Made by a program: the position numbers and the translations under genes. 64,000 bases of DNA from NCBI RefSeq assembly GCF_012933505.1, contig NZ_JABBNB010000029.1, positions 1 to 64,000 on the forward strand, read 5' to 3'. Positions 43,662-51,214 of this stretch are shown here, in pieces. Every line of letters starts with the position of its first letter. The first letter of the stretch is position 1. Below the pieces are notes generated by a model, which was not told where the DNA came from, did no database searches, and saw only the letters and a program-made list of their open reading frames with translations. The DNA is from Gordonia asplenii. GTDB taxonomy: Bacteria; Actinomycetota; Actinomycetes; Mycobacteriales; Mycobacteriaceae.

Positions 43662-44972
43662 ATGAGTGACCCCCAGACTCCCGGTGAGTCCCCCGTAACC
43701 TCGACGCGGCTGTCGCGTCGTGCACTGTTGGGGGCTACCGGTGTCGGGGTGGTGGCCGCGGCGGCGGGCGGCGCGGCGATCGGTCGCGCCACCGCCGCTG
43801 AATCTCCCCCGCCGCAGGACGTGATCGGGTTCCGGGGCACGCGTCAGGCAGGCATCATCACCGCCGCGCAGGACCGGCTGCACTTCTGTGCGTTCGACGT
43901 GATCACCGACGATCGGGCCGCCCTGGTCGCGTTGCTCAAGCGGTGGACCACCGCCGCCGAACGAATGACCCGCGGCGAACAGACCACGCCCGACGGCGCC
44001 GTCGGGCTCGGCGATTACACACCTCCCGCGGATACCGGTGAGGCACTTGGCCTTTCGGCGTCGAAGCTGACTCTGACGATCGGCTTCGGGCCGGGCTTGT
44101 TCGGCCCGACGCCCGCGTTCCCCGACGCCCGCGACCGGTTCGGTCTGGGTGCCCGACGCCCGGCGGCACTGACTCAGTTGCCCGCGTTCCCCGCCGAACG
44201 ACTCGACCCGGACCGCAGCTACGGCGACATCTGCGTGCAGGCGTGCGCCGACGATCCGCAGGTCGCGGTGCACGCCATCCGCAATCTCGCCCGGATGGGC
44301 TTCGGCGTGGTGTCGGTGCGCTGGTCGCAGCTGGGCTTCGGGCGCACGTCGTCGACGACGACGTCGCAGACCACGCCGCGAAACATGTTCGGGTTCAAGG
44401 ACGGAACGAACAACGTGCGCGCCGAGAACACCGATCTGCTCGAGCGGTGGGTGTGGGTGAAGCCCGAGGACAACCCGGCGTCGGCGCAGTGGCTGACCGG
44501 CGGTACCTACCTCGTGGCCCGACGCATCCGCATGGACATCGAGCCGTGGGACCGCGGGAATCTCCTTGAGCAGGAACAGATCATCGGGCGCACCAAGGGT
44601 GAGGGCGCGCCGCTGGGGCAGGACAAAGAGTTCGACGCCCCCGACTTCAACATCACCTCCAAGGGATCCCCGCTGATCCCGATGACCGCGCACGTGCGAC
44701 TCGCCCACCCCGACCAGAACAACGGAGTGCGACTGCTGCGCCGCGGCTACAACTTCACCGACGGTTCCGACGGCTTCGGCCATCTCGACGCCGGGCTGTT
44801 CTTCCTCGCGTTCTGCCGCGACATCGGCAAGCAATTCGTGCCGATGCAGACCAAGCTGGCGACACGTGACGCCCTGACCGAGTACCTGATCCCCAATGGC
44901 GCGGCCGCATTCGCGATACCGCCCGGCCTGCGCGACGGCGAGTGGTGGGGGCAGCACCTGTTCGAGGGCTAG
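43662..44972 (+). CDS. efeB: EfeB Dyp-type haem peroxidase, Tat-exported
   Basis: 436 residues. A twin-arginine signal, RLSRRALLGATGVG (Arg19-Arg20), is followed by a hydrophobic Ala/Gly stretch to ~45. The DyP domain contains GFRGTRQAGI, the distal motif MFGFKDGTNN (catalytic Asp in GxxDG) and VRLAHPDQNNG with the candidate proximal His. It oxidises Fe(II) or releases iron from haem at the cell surface for EfeU/EfeO. ATG 43662 is preceded by AAGGAAGAAGTTCGGCC. Last gene of the operon, convergent with mazG. Confidence 0.94.
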   Translation: MSDPQTPGESPVTSTRLSRRALLGATGVGVVAAAAGGAAIGRATAAESPPPQDVIGFRGTRQAGIITAAQDRLHFCAFDVITDDRAALVALLKRWTTAAERMTRGEQTTPDGAVGLGDYTPPADTGEALGLSASKLTLTIGFGPGLFGPTPAFPDARDRFGLGARRPAALTQLPAFPAERLDPDRSYGDICVQACADDPQVAVHAIRNLARMGFGVVSVRWSQLGFGRTSSTTTSQTTPRNMFGFKDGTNNVRAENTDLLERWVWVKPEDNPASAQWLTGGTYLVARRIRMDIEPWDRGNLLEQEQIIGRTKGEGAPLGQDKEFDAPDFNITSKGSPLIPMTAHVRLAHPDQNNGVRLLRRGYNFTDGSDGFGHLDAGLFFLAFCRDIGKQFVPMQTKLATRDALTEYLIPNGAAAFAIPPGLRDGEWWGQHLFEG

Positions 44973-44986
44973 TCCGGGCTTACTGC

Positions 44987-46198
44987 TCAGTCCGACGTCG
45001 TGCGAGTCACGTTGGGCGCATGGGGGTGCGCGTCGTCGGGCCCGGACGTCTCGATCGACTCCGATCCGTAGTAGTCGTCGATGCTGACCTCGTCGTCGAG
45101 TTCGGTTGTCTCCGAACCGCTCTCGTCGGCGGGGGCTTCGTCGACCTGTTCGATGTCGCCGTCGTAGTCGTCGGCGGTGGGCTCGGGCGCGGTGGGGTGT
45201 GGCTCTGCGGGTTGCGGCGCGGCCACGGCCGGTGCCGGTTGGTGCGGCGCCTGCGGTTGACCACCGGGGCCCGAATTCTGTTGCGCCGCATAGCCGTCCG
45301 CGACGCCGAGGTGGTGCAGCCAAGCCTGCGGACTATCCAGTTTCTCGGCGACGGCCTGCGCCGACGCCTCGGCGGCGTAGACCCGATCCATCAGGTCGAG
45401 CACCCGCTGGCGAGTGATGTCTTCGGTGCTGCGGCCGCCGACTTCGACTGTGACGGAAAGCAATTCGGGATCGACCTCGGGCTTCGGGAAGCCCGACGCG
45501 GCGAGTCGTTCAAGCACCTTCTGCGCGAGGGCGAGGGCCGGCGCCGTCGTGGCGATGCCGTCGAGCACCGATCCGCGTTGTTTCTCCGCGGCCTTGCGCT
45601 CCTCCCATTCGCGGATCTGCGTCTCGAGATCGCTGTGCTCGCCCGCGAGGATCCCCGGGGTGCGGTGGGAGATCTTGGCGACGAAGGAGCGTGCGACGTC
45701 GTCGATGTCGAACGGGGACGTCGGGTCGTCGGCCGCGATGCGCGCATGGAAAAGGACTTGCAGCAGCAGGTCGCCGAGTTCCTCACGCAGATCGGCTTGC
45801 GTACCGACGTCGATGGCGTCGAGGAGTTCGTAGACCTCTTCGAGGAGGTATCGGCGCAGTGAGTCGTGGGTCTGCTTGGACTCCCACGGGCCGGTGCGGC
45901 GCAGTGTGTCCATCAGTGCGACGGCCTCGATCAGGGCGTCGCCGGAATGCCGCTGCACCGCGATCAGGACTTCGCCCCGATCGACTCGGGCCCGCACCAA
46001 CGGATGATTGCGGTCGGTGCTCAGCAGGACGGTCAGCGGATCGCCGTCGTCGGCGACGGGCGCGGCCGAGGCCTGCTGAAGCGCCCACAGCGTCGTCGGA
46101 TGGACGTCCTCGGTCACCAGAACCGGGCCCACCACGAACTTCATCGCCCCCAGCGGCAGCACCTCGGGGCGTAACGGGTCAAGCAGTATGACCGTCAT
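44987..46198 (-). CDS. mazG: MazG nucleoside triphosphate pyrophosphohydrolase
   Basis: 403 residues. The MazG four-helix motifs are complete: RRYLLEEVYELLDAID (EExxE) and LREELGDLLLQVLFHARIA (ExxD), both near 115-150. An N-terminal ~100-residue domain precedes them, as in mycobacteria. The C-terminal ~110 residues are Pro/Ala/Glu/Asp rich and probably disordered, making it longer than M. tuberculosis MazG (325 residues as I recall). It hydrolyses damaged NTPs or dNTPs. In M. tuberculosis mfd precedes mazG; here the neighbour is a GntR regulator, so synteny ends at this gene. Confidence 0.93.
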   Translation of the reverse strand: MTVILLDPLRPEVLPLGAMKFVVGPVLVTEDVHPTTLWALQQASAAPVADDGDPLTVLLSTDRNHPLVRARVDRGEVLIAVQRHSGDALIEAVALMDTLRRTGPWESKQTHDSLRRYLLEEVYELLDAIDVGTQADLREELGDLLLQVLFHARIAADDPTSPFDIDDVARSFVAKISHRTPGILAGEHSDLETQIREWEERKAAEKQRGSVLDGIATTAPALALAQKVLERLAASGFPKPEVDPELLSVTVEVGGRSTEDITRQRVLDLMDRVYAAEASAQAVAEKLDSPQAWLHHLGVADGYAAQQNSGPGGQPQAPHQPAPAVAAPQPAEPHPTAPEPTADDYDGDIEQVDEAPADESGSETTELDDEVSIDDYYGSESIETSGPDDAHPHAPNVTRTTSD

Positions 46199-46427
46199 GG
46201 CGGCGACTACCTCCGGATTTCTCGAATTCCTTGGTCAGAACACGTTAGTTTTCGATCTCAAACATAGTCTCATCCTCAGGTCGACGTTGTGTGTTGAGCG
46301 TCGAAGACGGCCGATGTTCATCACTGTGGGTTGACCGGCGAGCGGCCCGCGTGTGTGCACGCCGATACACGCGCAAGCGGATATTGTCGATTAAGTGTGA
46401 AATCGCTGTCGATACGAGGAGGCCGAC

Positions 46428-47117
46428 ATGGCGCGCACCGACGAGGCCTTGCGTGGGCGCCGCGAACGACGCCAACTGCCCGACGAGGTGGCGGGTTACG
46501 TTCGAGAGCAGATCATGTCGGGCCGGATGCGCCCCGGCGACTTCCTCCGGATGGAACCGATCGCCGAGGCCGTCGGAGTGTCGATCACGCCCGTCCGCGA
46601 GGGACTCCTCACTCTCCGCAGTGAAGGTTTCGTGACGCTCGTCCCGCGCCGCGGATTTCAGGTCGCCGAGTTCACTCGTCAGGACGTACGGGACCTGTTC
46701 TGGGCACAGGGCCAGCTCGCCGGCGAGCTCGCCGCACGCACCGCCAAGGTGGCGACCCCAGAGCTGCTGGAACGGCTCGAATCGATCAACGCCGCCACCG
46801 TCGAGGCCGCGGCCGCCGGCGACACCCAGGGCGTCGGCGACCTGGGACACGCATTCCACCGGGAGATCAACCTGGCCGCGAACTCCGACCGGCTGGCGCG
46901 GCTTCTCGCCGGTGTGGTGAAGCACCTGCCGAACCAGTTCTACGCGTCGCTGGAGGCGCACGTGGAAGATACGCGCAGCCAACACATCGAGATTCTCGAC
47001 GCCCTGCGCACGCGCAACCCCCGCCGCGTCCGCACGATCATGCAAGCCCATCTGGTCGACAGCGCCGACCACGTGATCGCCATGCTGGAGCAGGCCGGGC
47101 TGTGGGTCGAGTCCTGA
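46428..47117 (+). CDS. GntR/FadR-type (FCD) transcriptional regulator
   Basis: 229 residues. Winged HTH: LPDEVAGYVREQIMSGRMRP, IAEAVGVSITPVREGLLTL, VPRRGFQVAEF. The FCD ligand domain is ~90-215, with metal-type residues in LGHAFHREINLAAN. ATG 46428 follows GAGGAGGCCGAC. The gene faces the CoA-transferase/lyase operon across a repeat and is the obvious local regulator for 47353-54279. The ligand is probably a carboxylate from that pathway. No gene or clear operator is seen in 46199-46427. Confidence 0.88.
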   Translation: MARTDEALRGRRERRQLPDEVAGYVREQIMSGRMRPGDFLRMEPIAEAVGVSITPVREGLLTLRSEGFVTLVPRRGFQVAEFTRQDVRDLFWAQGQLAGELAARTAKVATPELLERLESINAATVEAAAAGDTQGVGDLGHAFHREINLAANSDRLARLLAGVVKHLPNQFYASLEAHVEDTRSQHIEILDALRTRNPRRVRTIMQAHLVDSADHVIAMLEQAGLWVES

Positions 47118-47156
47118 CTCCGGGTTGGGCGGGTTGGGTTGGGTTCTTTGTCTCGC

Positions 47157-47352
47157 CAAACCCCTCGTTACACCGAAGCTCGCAAGCTCGCTTCGGCACT
47201 CGGGGAGCGGGGGGGTTGCGTCGGCGGAGCGGGGTTGGGTCCGCGGAGCGGGGTTGGATCCGCGGAGCCGAGGGTTGCGTCCGCGGAGCGGGGGGTTGCG
47301 TCCGCGGAGCGGGGTTGGGTCCGCGGAGCGGGGTTGGGTCCGCGGAGCGGGG
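47157..47352. repeat. Intergenic hairpin repeat with GCGGAGCGGGG array
   Basis: One core (CCCCTCGTTACACCGAAGCTC, then GCAAGCTCGCTTCGG, 47161-47196) keeps the CCGAAGC / GCTTCGG stem but has a different loop. It is followed by about eight tandem units of the form GTCCGCGGAGCGGGGTTGG, ending at the stop of the lyase gene. It fills the space between the convergent GntR and lyase genes. Confidence 0.8.
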
Positions 47353-48252
47353 TCAGGCGTTGGCGGCCACCGCGTCGGCCAGTGCGATGATTCCCTCGGC
47401 GGTCTTCACATGTGCGATGTCGATGTGCTGGCCCTCGAAGTCGACGGCGGAGCTACCGGCGGCTTCCGCTTCGCGGTAGGCCGCGAGCAGTCGGCGGTAG
47501 TAGTCGACGGTGCCGGCATCCGGGGTGAAGACCTCGTGCGCTACCGCGACGTGCGACGGATGGATCACGACGAGGCCGCGGTAGCCCAGGCGCCGGTTGT
47601 CCAGGCAGAAGGAGCGCAGGCCGTCGAGGTTCTTGATGTCCTGCCACACTCCGACGACGGGATGGTGCAGCCCGTTCGACCGCGCCGCAAGGACCAGGCG
47701 GCTGCGCAGATACAGCGTCTCCATGCCCTCTGGCGTGAACTCGATGCCGAGTTCACGCCCGGCGTCGGCGTCGGGTCCGGTGGCGCCGAGCAGTGAGACG
47801 ACCCGCGGGCTCGCCGCCGCGATCTGTTCGCAGTGCGCCATCGACTGAGCCGTCTCGTAGGACACCAGCAGGCCGATGGCCCCCTCGGTCAAACCCTCGC
47901 GCCGCTCGATGTGGGTGATCACAGCGTCGAGCCGGACGATGTCGGCGGCGTCGAAGACCTTGGCGAGGAAGAGTCCGGTGAGGCCCGGCCGGATGACCGC
48001 CTCGAGGTCACCGTTGAGCAGCCCGGTGACGTCCGGGTTGCAACGCACCCACAGATCCGGGCGCACGCCTTGCTCGGTCAGCCGGTCGATGGTTCCCGCG
48101 ACGGTGGCACGCGCCTCGATCTTCTCGGCGGGCGGCACCGAGTCTTCGAGGTCGAGGATGATCGCGTCGGCTCCCGACGCGATTCCCTTGTCCGCCCAGG
48201 CGGATTTGTGACCGGGAACGAAAAGCATTGAGCGGTAGGGTTTCATGGACAT
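47353..48252 (-). CDS. HpcH/HpaI aldolase family, CitE-like CoA-ester lyase
   Basis: 299 residues, TIM barrel. RSMLFVPGHKSAWADKG, DAIILDLEDSVPPAEK (Mg-binding Glu/Asp) and LLVSYETAQSM are CitE/malyl-CoA lyase landmarks, and the C-terminus has GYRGLVVIHPSHVAVAHEVF. It probably cleaves a beta-hydroxyacyl-CoA (malyl-, citramalyl- or related) to acetyl-CoA or pyruvate plus an oxoacid. ATG 48252 follows GAGGAGGCGTCAAC. It lies 39 bp after the CoA-transferase in the same operon, which could activate its substrate. Confidence 0.88.
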   Translation of the reverse strand: MSMKPYRSMLFVPGHKSAWADKGIASGADAIILDLEDSVPPAEKIEARATVAGTIDRLTEQGVRPDLWVRCNPDVTGLLNGDLEAVIRPGLTGLFLAKVFDAADIVRLDAVITHIERREGLTEGAIGLLVSYETAQSMAHCEQIAAASPRVVSLLGATGPDADAGRELGIEFTPEGMETLYLRSRLVLAARSNGLHHPVVGVWQDIKNLDGLRSFCLDNRRLGYRGLVVIHPSHVAVAHEVFTPDAGTVDYYRRLLAAYREAEAAGSSAVDFEGQHIDIAHVKTAEGIIALADAVAANA

Positions 48253-48291
48253 GTTGACGCCTCCTCGGCGGTCGTGGTGAATTGGTTGGGT

Positions 48292-49467
48292 TCAGATCTG
48301 GTCGGCGAAGAGCACGCCGGTGGCGATCAGGTCGTCGATCTCCTGCGCGGTCAGGACTTCGGCCGCGACGTCGCGGCTGTCCTCCCCCACGCGCGGGGCG
48401 GTCCCGGCCCGGTCGGGTCGCTCGCCGTCGAAGGTCCACGGCGGTCGGACCAGCGGCAGGCCGTCGTCCTGGGGTTCGAACATGCCGAGGTGTTCCACCT
48501 GCGGATGCTCCCGGTAACCGCTCATGGACAGCACCGGCGCGAAGGGGACGTCGTTGTCGGTGAGCAACTGCTCCCACTCGGCGTAGGTCTTCTTCAGGAA
48601 CTCGGCGGCGACGATGGGCACGAGTTCGAAGTAATTGGCCTCACGCGGGCGGTATTCGCCGAAACGCGGATCGGATAGCAGGTCGAGGCGATCCATGGCC
48701 TTGCACAGCGAGCCCCAGAACTTCTGCGACGACGACAGATGCACCGCCATCGCCTCCCCGGAGGCGGTGTTGACGCAGAAGTTCTGCGCCTGCGGGTGCC
48801 TGCTGGTCCGCGTGGGATTGTGTCCCAACTCGAACAGTTGCGCCATGCTGTCGGCGGTGAGCACGCTCACCGCTTCCATGATCGAGGTCTTCATATACTG
48901 CGGCTGACCGGTGTTCTGCCGCCCGACGAGCGCGGCGAGGACTCCGGTGCAGGTAGCCATCCCGGTGATCAGGTCGGCGCTGAGCCCACCGGCGAGTTGG
49001 GGGTGCCCCTCGTCGCCGAAGATCGAGTAGAGGCCGCCGAAGGCGTGCCCGATGGTGTCGTAGGCCGGACGGTCGGCAAGCGGGCCGGTGGAGCCGAAGC
49101 CGGTGACCGAGCCGTAGATGATGTCCGGGCGAAGCGCCTTGCAGTCCTCGGGGCCGAGCCCCATCGCCGCGACCTTGCCCGGACGCAGATTCTCCAGCAC
49201 GACGTCGAAGTGCGGAATCAGCGCCTTCACCACGTCGACGCCGGCTTGCGTCTTGAGGTCGACGGCCAGGCTGCGCTTGCCGGTGTTGTATTGCCGGAAG
49301 TACGGGCTCTTCTCGTTTTGGTGCCGGCGGAAGTCCTCGCCCACCACCGGGCGCTCCACCTTCACCACCTCCGCACCGAGTGCGCACAGCATCGACGTGC
49401 CGTAGGGCAACGCGATGTATCCGCCGATCTCCAGGATGCGGATGCCTTCCAGGGGCTTGTGTTGCAT
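48292..49467 (-). CDS. Class III (CaiB/BaiF) CoA-transferase
   Basis: 391 residues. Landmarks: PLEGIRILEIGGYIALPYGT, KVERPVVGEDFRR, YNTGKRSLAVDLKT, LENLRPGKVAAMGLG, and GFGSTGPLADRPAYD. At the place where formyl-CoA transferase has its catalytic Asp, this protein reads TSIMEAV, i.e. Glu, by my alignment from memory. It transfers CoA between carboxylates. ATG 49467 follows GAGGAGAGGCGATC. It is the first gene of the minus-strand pair with the CitE-like lyase and is divergent from the aldehyde dehydrogenase operon. A CRP-type site lies 14 bp upstream. Confidence 0.9.
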   Translation of the reverse strand: MQHKPLEGIRILEIGGYIALPYGTSMLCALGAEVVKVERPVVGEDFRRHQNEKSPYFRQYNTGKRSLAVDLKTQAGVDVVKALIPHFDVVLENLRPGKVAAMGLGPEDCKALRPDIIYGSVTGFGSTGPLADRPAYDTIGHAFGGLYSIFGDEGHPQLAGGLSADLITGMATCTGVLAALVGRQNTGQPQYMKTSIMEAVSVLTADSMAQLFELGHNPTRTSRHPQAQNFCVNTASGEAMAVHLSSSQKFWGSLCKAMDRLDLLSDPRFGEYRPREANYFELVPIVAAEFLKKTYAEWEQLLTDNDVPFAPVLSMSGYREHPQVEHLGMFEPQDDGLPLVRPPWTFDGERPDRAGTAPRVGEDSRDVAAEVLTAQEIDDLIATGVLFADQI

Positions 49468-49480
49468 GATCGCCTCTCCT

Positions 49481-49496
49481 CGTGATCCGGCTCACA
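49481..49496. promoter_or_regulatory. CRP/GlxR-type site in the divergent catabolic promoter
   Basis: C-GTGA-TCCGGC-TCACA matches 9 of 10 defined CRP positions. It is 14 bp from the CoA-transferase start, so it would act as a repressor there or as an activator toward the aldehyde dehydrogenase at 49722. Confidence 0.5.
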
Positions 49497-49620
49497 ATAT
49501 TTTTTATATAATCTAGCAGAAGGTTGATTCGGCCGCCAGCCCCGGCCGACGACGCGCCGAGCCGCTTTCGAATTCCGAAAGCCCTTCCTTCCATCGAGAA
49601 AATATAATATAGTTTGTATG
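49497..49620. promoter_or_regulatory. AT-rich divergent promoter/operator region
   Basis: Two strikingly AT-rich patches, TATTTTTTATATAATCTAG (49499-49517) and AAATATAATATAGTTTG (49600-49616), sit in an otherwise GC-rich region, one facing each operon. The second is an imperfect palindrome around TATAaTATA. Both could combine -10 elements with operators for the GntR protein at 46428. Inference from composition and position. Confidence 0.45.
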
Positions 49621-49721
49621 TCGGCGATCACAGTGGAGCGAGGAAAACACTCCTCACCTGCGGATACAGCCGAGAGACAGCAGTGATTCGAAACACAACA
49701 AGCCAGCAAGAGGAGCACCCG

Positions 49722-51194
49722 ATGAGCGGATGGCAGGAACGCTACGACAGGCTGTACATCGGCGGAGAGTGGGTGTCGCCGTCGAGCACCCGCACGTTCG
49801 ACGTGATCAACCCGGCCACCGAGGAAGTCGTCGCGACCGTCCCCGAGGCCGTGGAGGAAGACATCGACAAGGCAGTCGCCGCCGCGCGGCAGGCCTTCGA
49901 CAGCGGGCCGTGGCCCCGCACTCCACTGGAGGAGCGCATCGCGCTGCTGCGCAAGTTGAGCGCCAAGCTCGCCGAGCACGAAGCCGATGCGGCGGCACTG
50001 GTCACCTCCGAGATGGGGGCGCCGATCACTCTGTCCACGAAGATGCAGTCGATCGGCCCCCGCCTGCTGCTGGACGCCTTCCTCGATCTGGCCCCGCAGT
50101 ACCCCTGGACCGATTTCCGGCAATCGATCACCGGCAACGCGATGGTCACCCGCGAGCCGGTGGGCGTCGTCGGAGCGATCGTGCCGTGGAACGCGCCGCT
50201 GCTGATCACCATGATCAAGCTCGCACCCGCGTTGCTGGCCGGCTGCACCATGGTCATCAAACCCACCCCGGAGACACCGCTCGACGCTTACTTCCTGTCG
50301 CACCTGCTCGACGAGATCGGACTGCCCGCCGGAGTGGTCAACGTGGTTCCCGCGCAGCGCGAGGTCAGCGAGTACCTGGTGCGCCACCGCGGCGTCGACA
50401 AGATCTCCTTCACCGGTTCCACCGGCGCGGGTCGGCGGATCGGCGCCATCTGCGGTGAGGCGCTTCGCCGGTGCACGCTCGAGCTGGGCGGCAAGTCGGC
50501 GGCAGTGCTGCTCGACGACGCCGACCTCGACGCCGCGATCGCCGCCATCCGCGCGGTCTCGCTGCGCAACAGCGGGCAGGTCTGCTCGAACAAGACGCGC
50601 ATCGTCGTCGCGAAGTCGCGCCGCGACGAGCTCTACGACCGCCTGGTCGACCTCATCGGGTCCATGCCGGTGGGCGACCCGTTCGATCCCGCCACCGAGA
50701 TCGGCCCGATGGCCAGCGCCGGGCACCGCACCCGCGTGGAGGGCTACATCGACGTCGGAATCGATTCCGGCGCAAAGGTATTGGTCGGTGGTCGCGGCAC
50801 ACCCGACGGACTGGATCGCGGTTGGTTCGTCCGGCCCACCATCTTCGCCGACGTCGACCCGAACGCCCGCATCGCGCAGGAGGAGATCTTCGGGCCGGTC
50901 CTGACGGTGCACACCTTCGACACCGAAGCGCAGGCCGTGGCCATCGCCAACAACTCGGAGTACGGCCTCAACGGGTCGGTGTTCGCCGCCGATCCCGAGC
51001 ACGCACTCGCCGTGGCCCGCCAGATCCGCACCGGAACCGTCGAAGTGAACGGCAACGGCGTCGGCTTCACCGCGCCCATCGGCGGCTTCAAGAGCAGCGG
51101 CATCGGCCGGGAGGCCGGCCTCGAAGGCTTCGACGCCTACGTCGAACTCAAGTCCTACGGATTGCCCGCCACCACCTACGACCAGCTGTCCTGA
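49722..51194 (+). CDS. NAD(P)-dependent aldehyde dehydrogenase
   Basis: 490 residues, standard ALDH layout: FDVINPATEE, PWNAPLLITMIKLAPALLAG, Glu254 in CTLELGGKSA, Cys288 in NSGQVCSNKT. ATG 49722 follows AAGAGGAGCACCCG. It is the first of four collinear genes (ALDH, MmgE/PrpD, cupin, zinc ADH), 20 bp before the next. Together with the alcohol dehydrogenase at the end of the operon it would oxidise an alcohol through the aldehyde to an acid for CoA transfer. Clearly diverged from the ALDH at 5162. Confidence 0.92.
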   Translation: MSGWQERYDRLYIGGEWVSPSSTRTFDVINPATEEVVATVPEAVEEDIDKAVAAARQAFDSGPWPRTPLEERIALLRKLSAKLAEHEADAAALVTSEMGAPITLSTKMQSIGPRLLLDAFLDLAPQYPWTDFRQSITGNAMVTREPVGVVGAIVPWNAPLLITMIKLAPALLAGCTMVIKPTPETPLDAYFLSHLLDEIGLPAGVVNVVPAQREVSEYLVRHRGVDKISFTGSTGAGRRIGAICGEALRRCTLELGGKSAAVLLDDADLDAAIAAIRAVSLRNSGQVCSNKTRIVVAKSRRDELYDRLVDLIGSMPVGDPFDPATEIGPMASAGHRTRVEGYIDVGIDSGAKVLVGGRGTPDGLDRGWFVRPTIFADVDPNARIAQEEIFGPVLTVHTFDTEAQAVAIANNSEYGLNGSVFAADPEHALAVARQIRTGTVEVNGNGVGFTAPIGGFKSSGIGREAGLEGFDAYVELKSYGLPATTYDQLS

Positions 51195-51214
51195 GCTCTA
51201 GGAGAACGACTTCC

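Noticed and set aside
47102..47796. Gly/Arg-rich plus-strand frames resembling repetitive surface proteins
   Set aside because: They translate the GCGGAGCGGGG array and then the antisense of the lyase gene.
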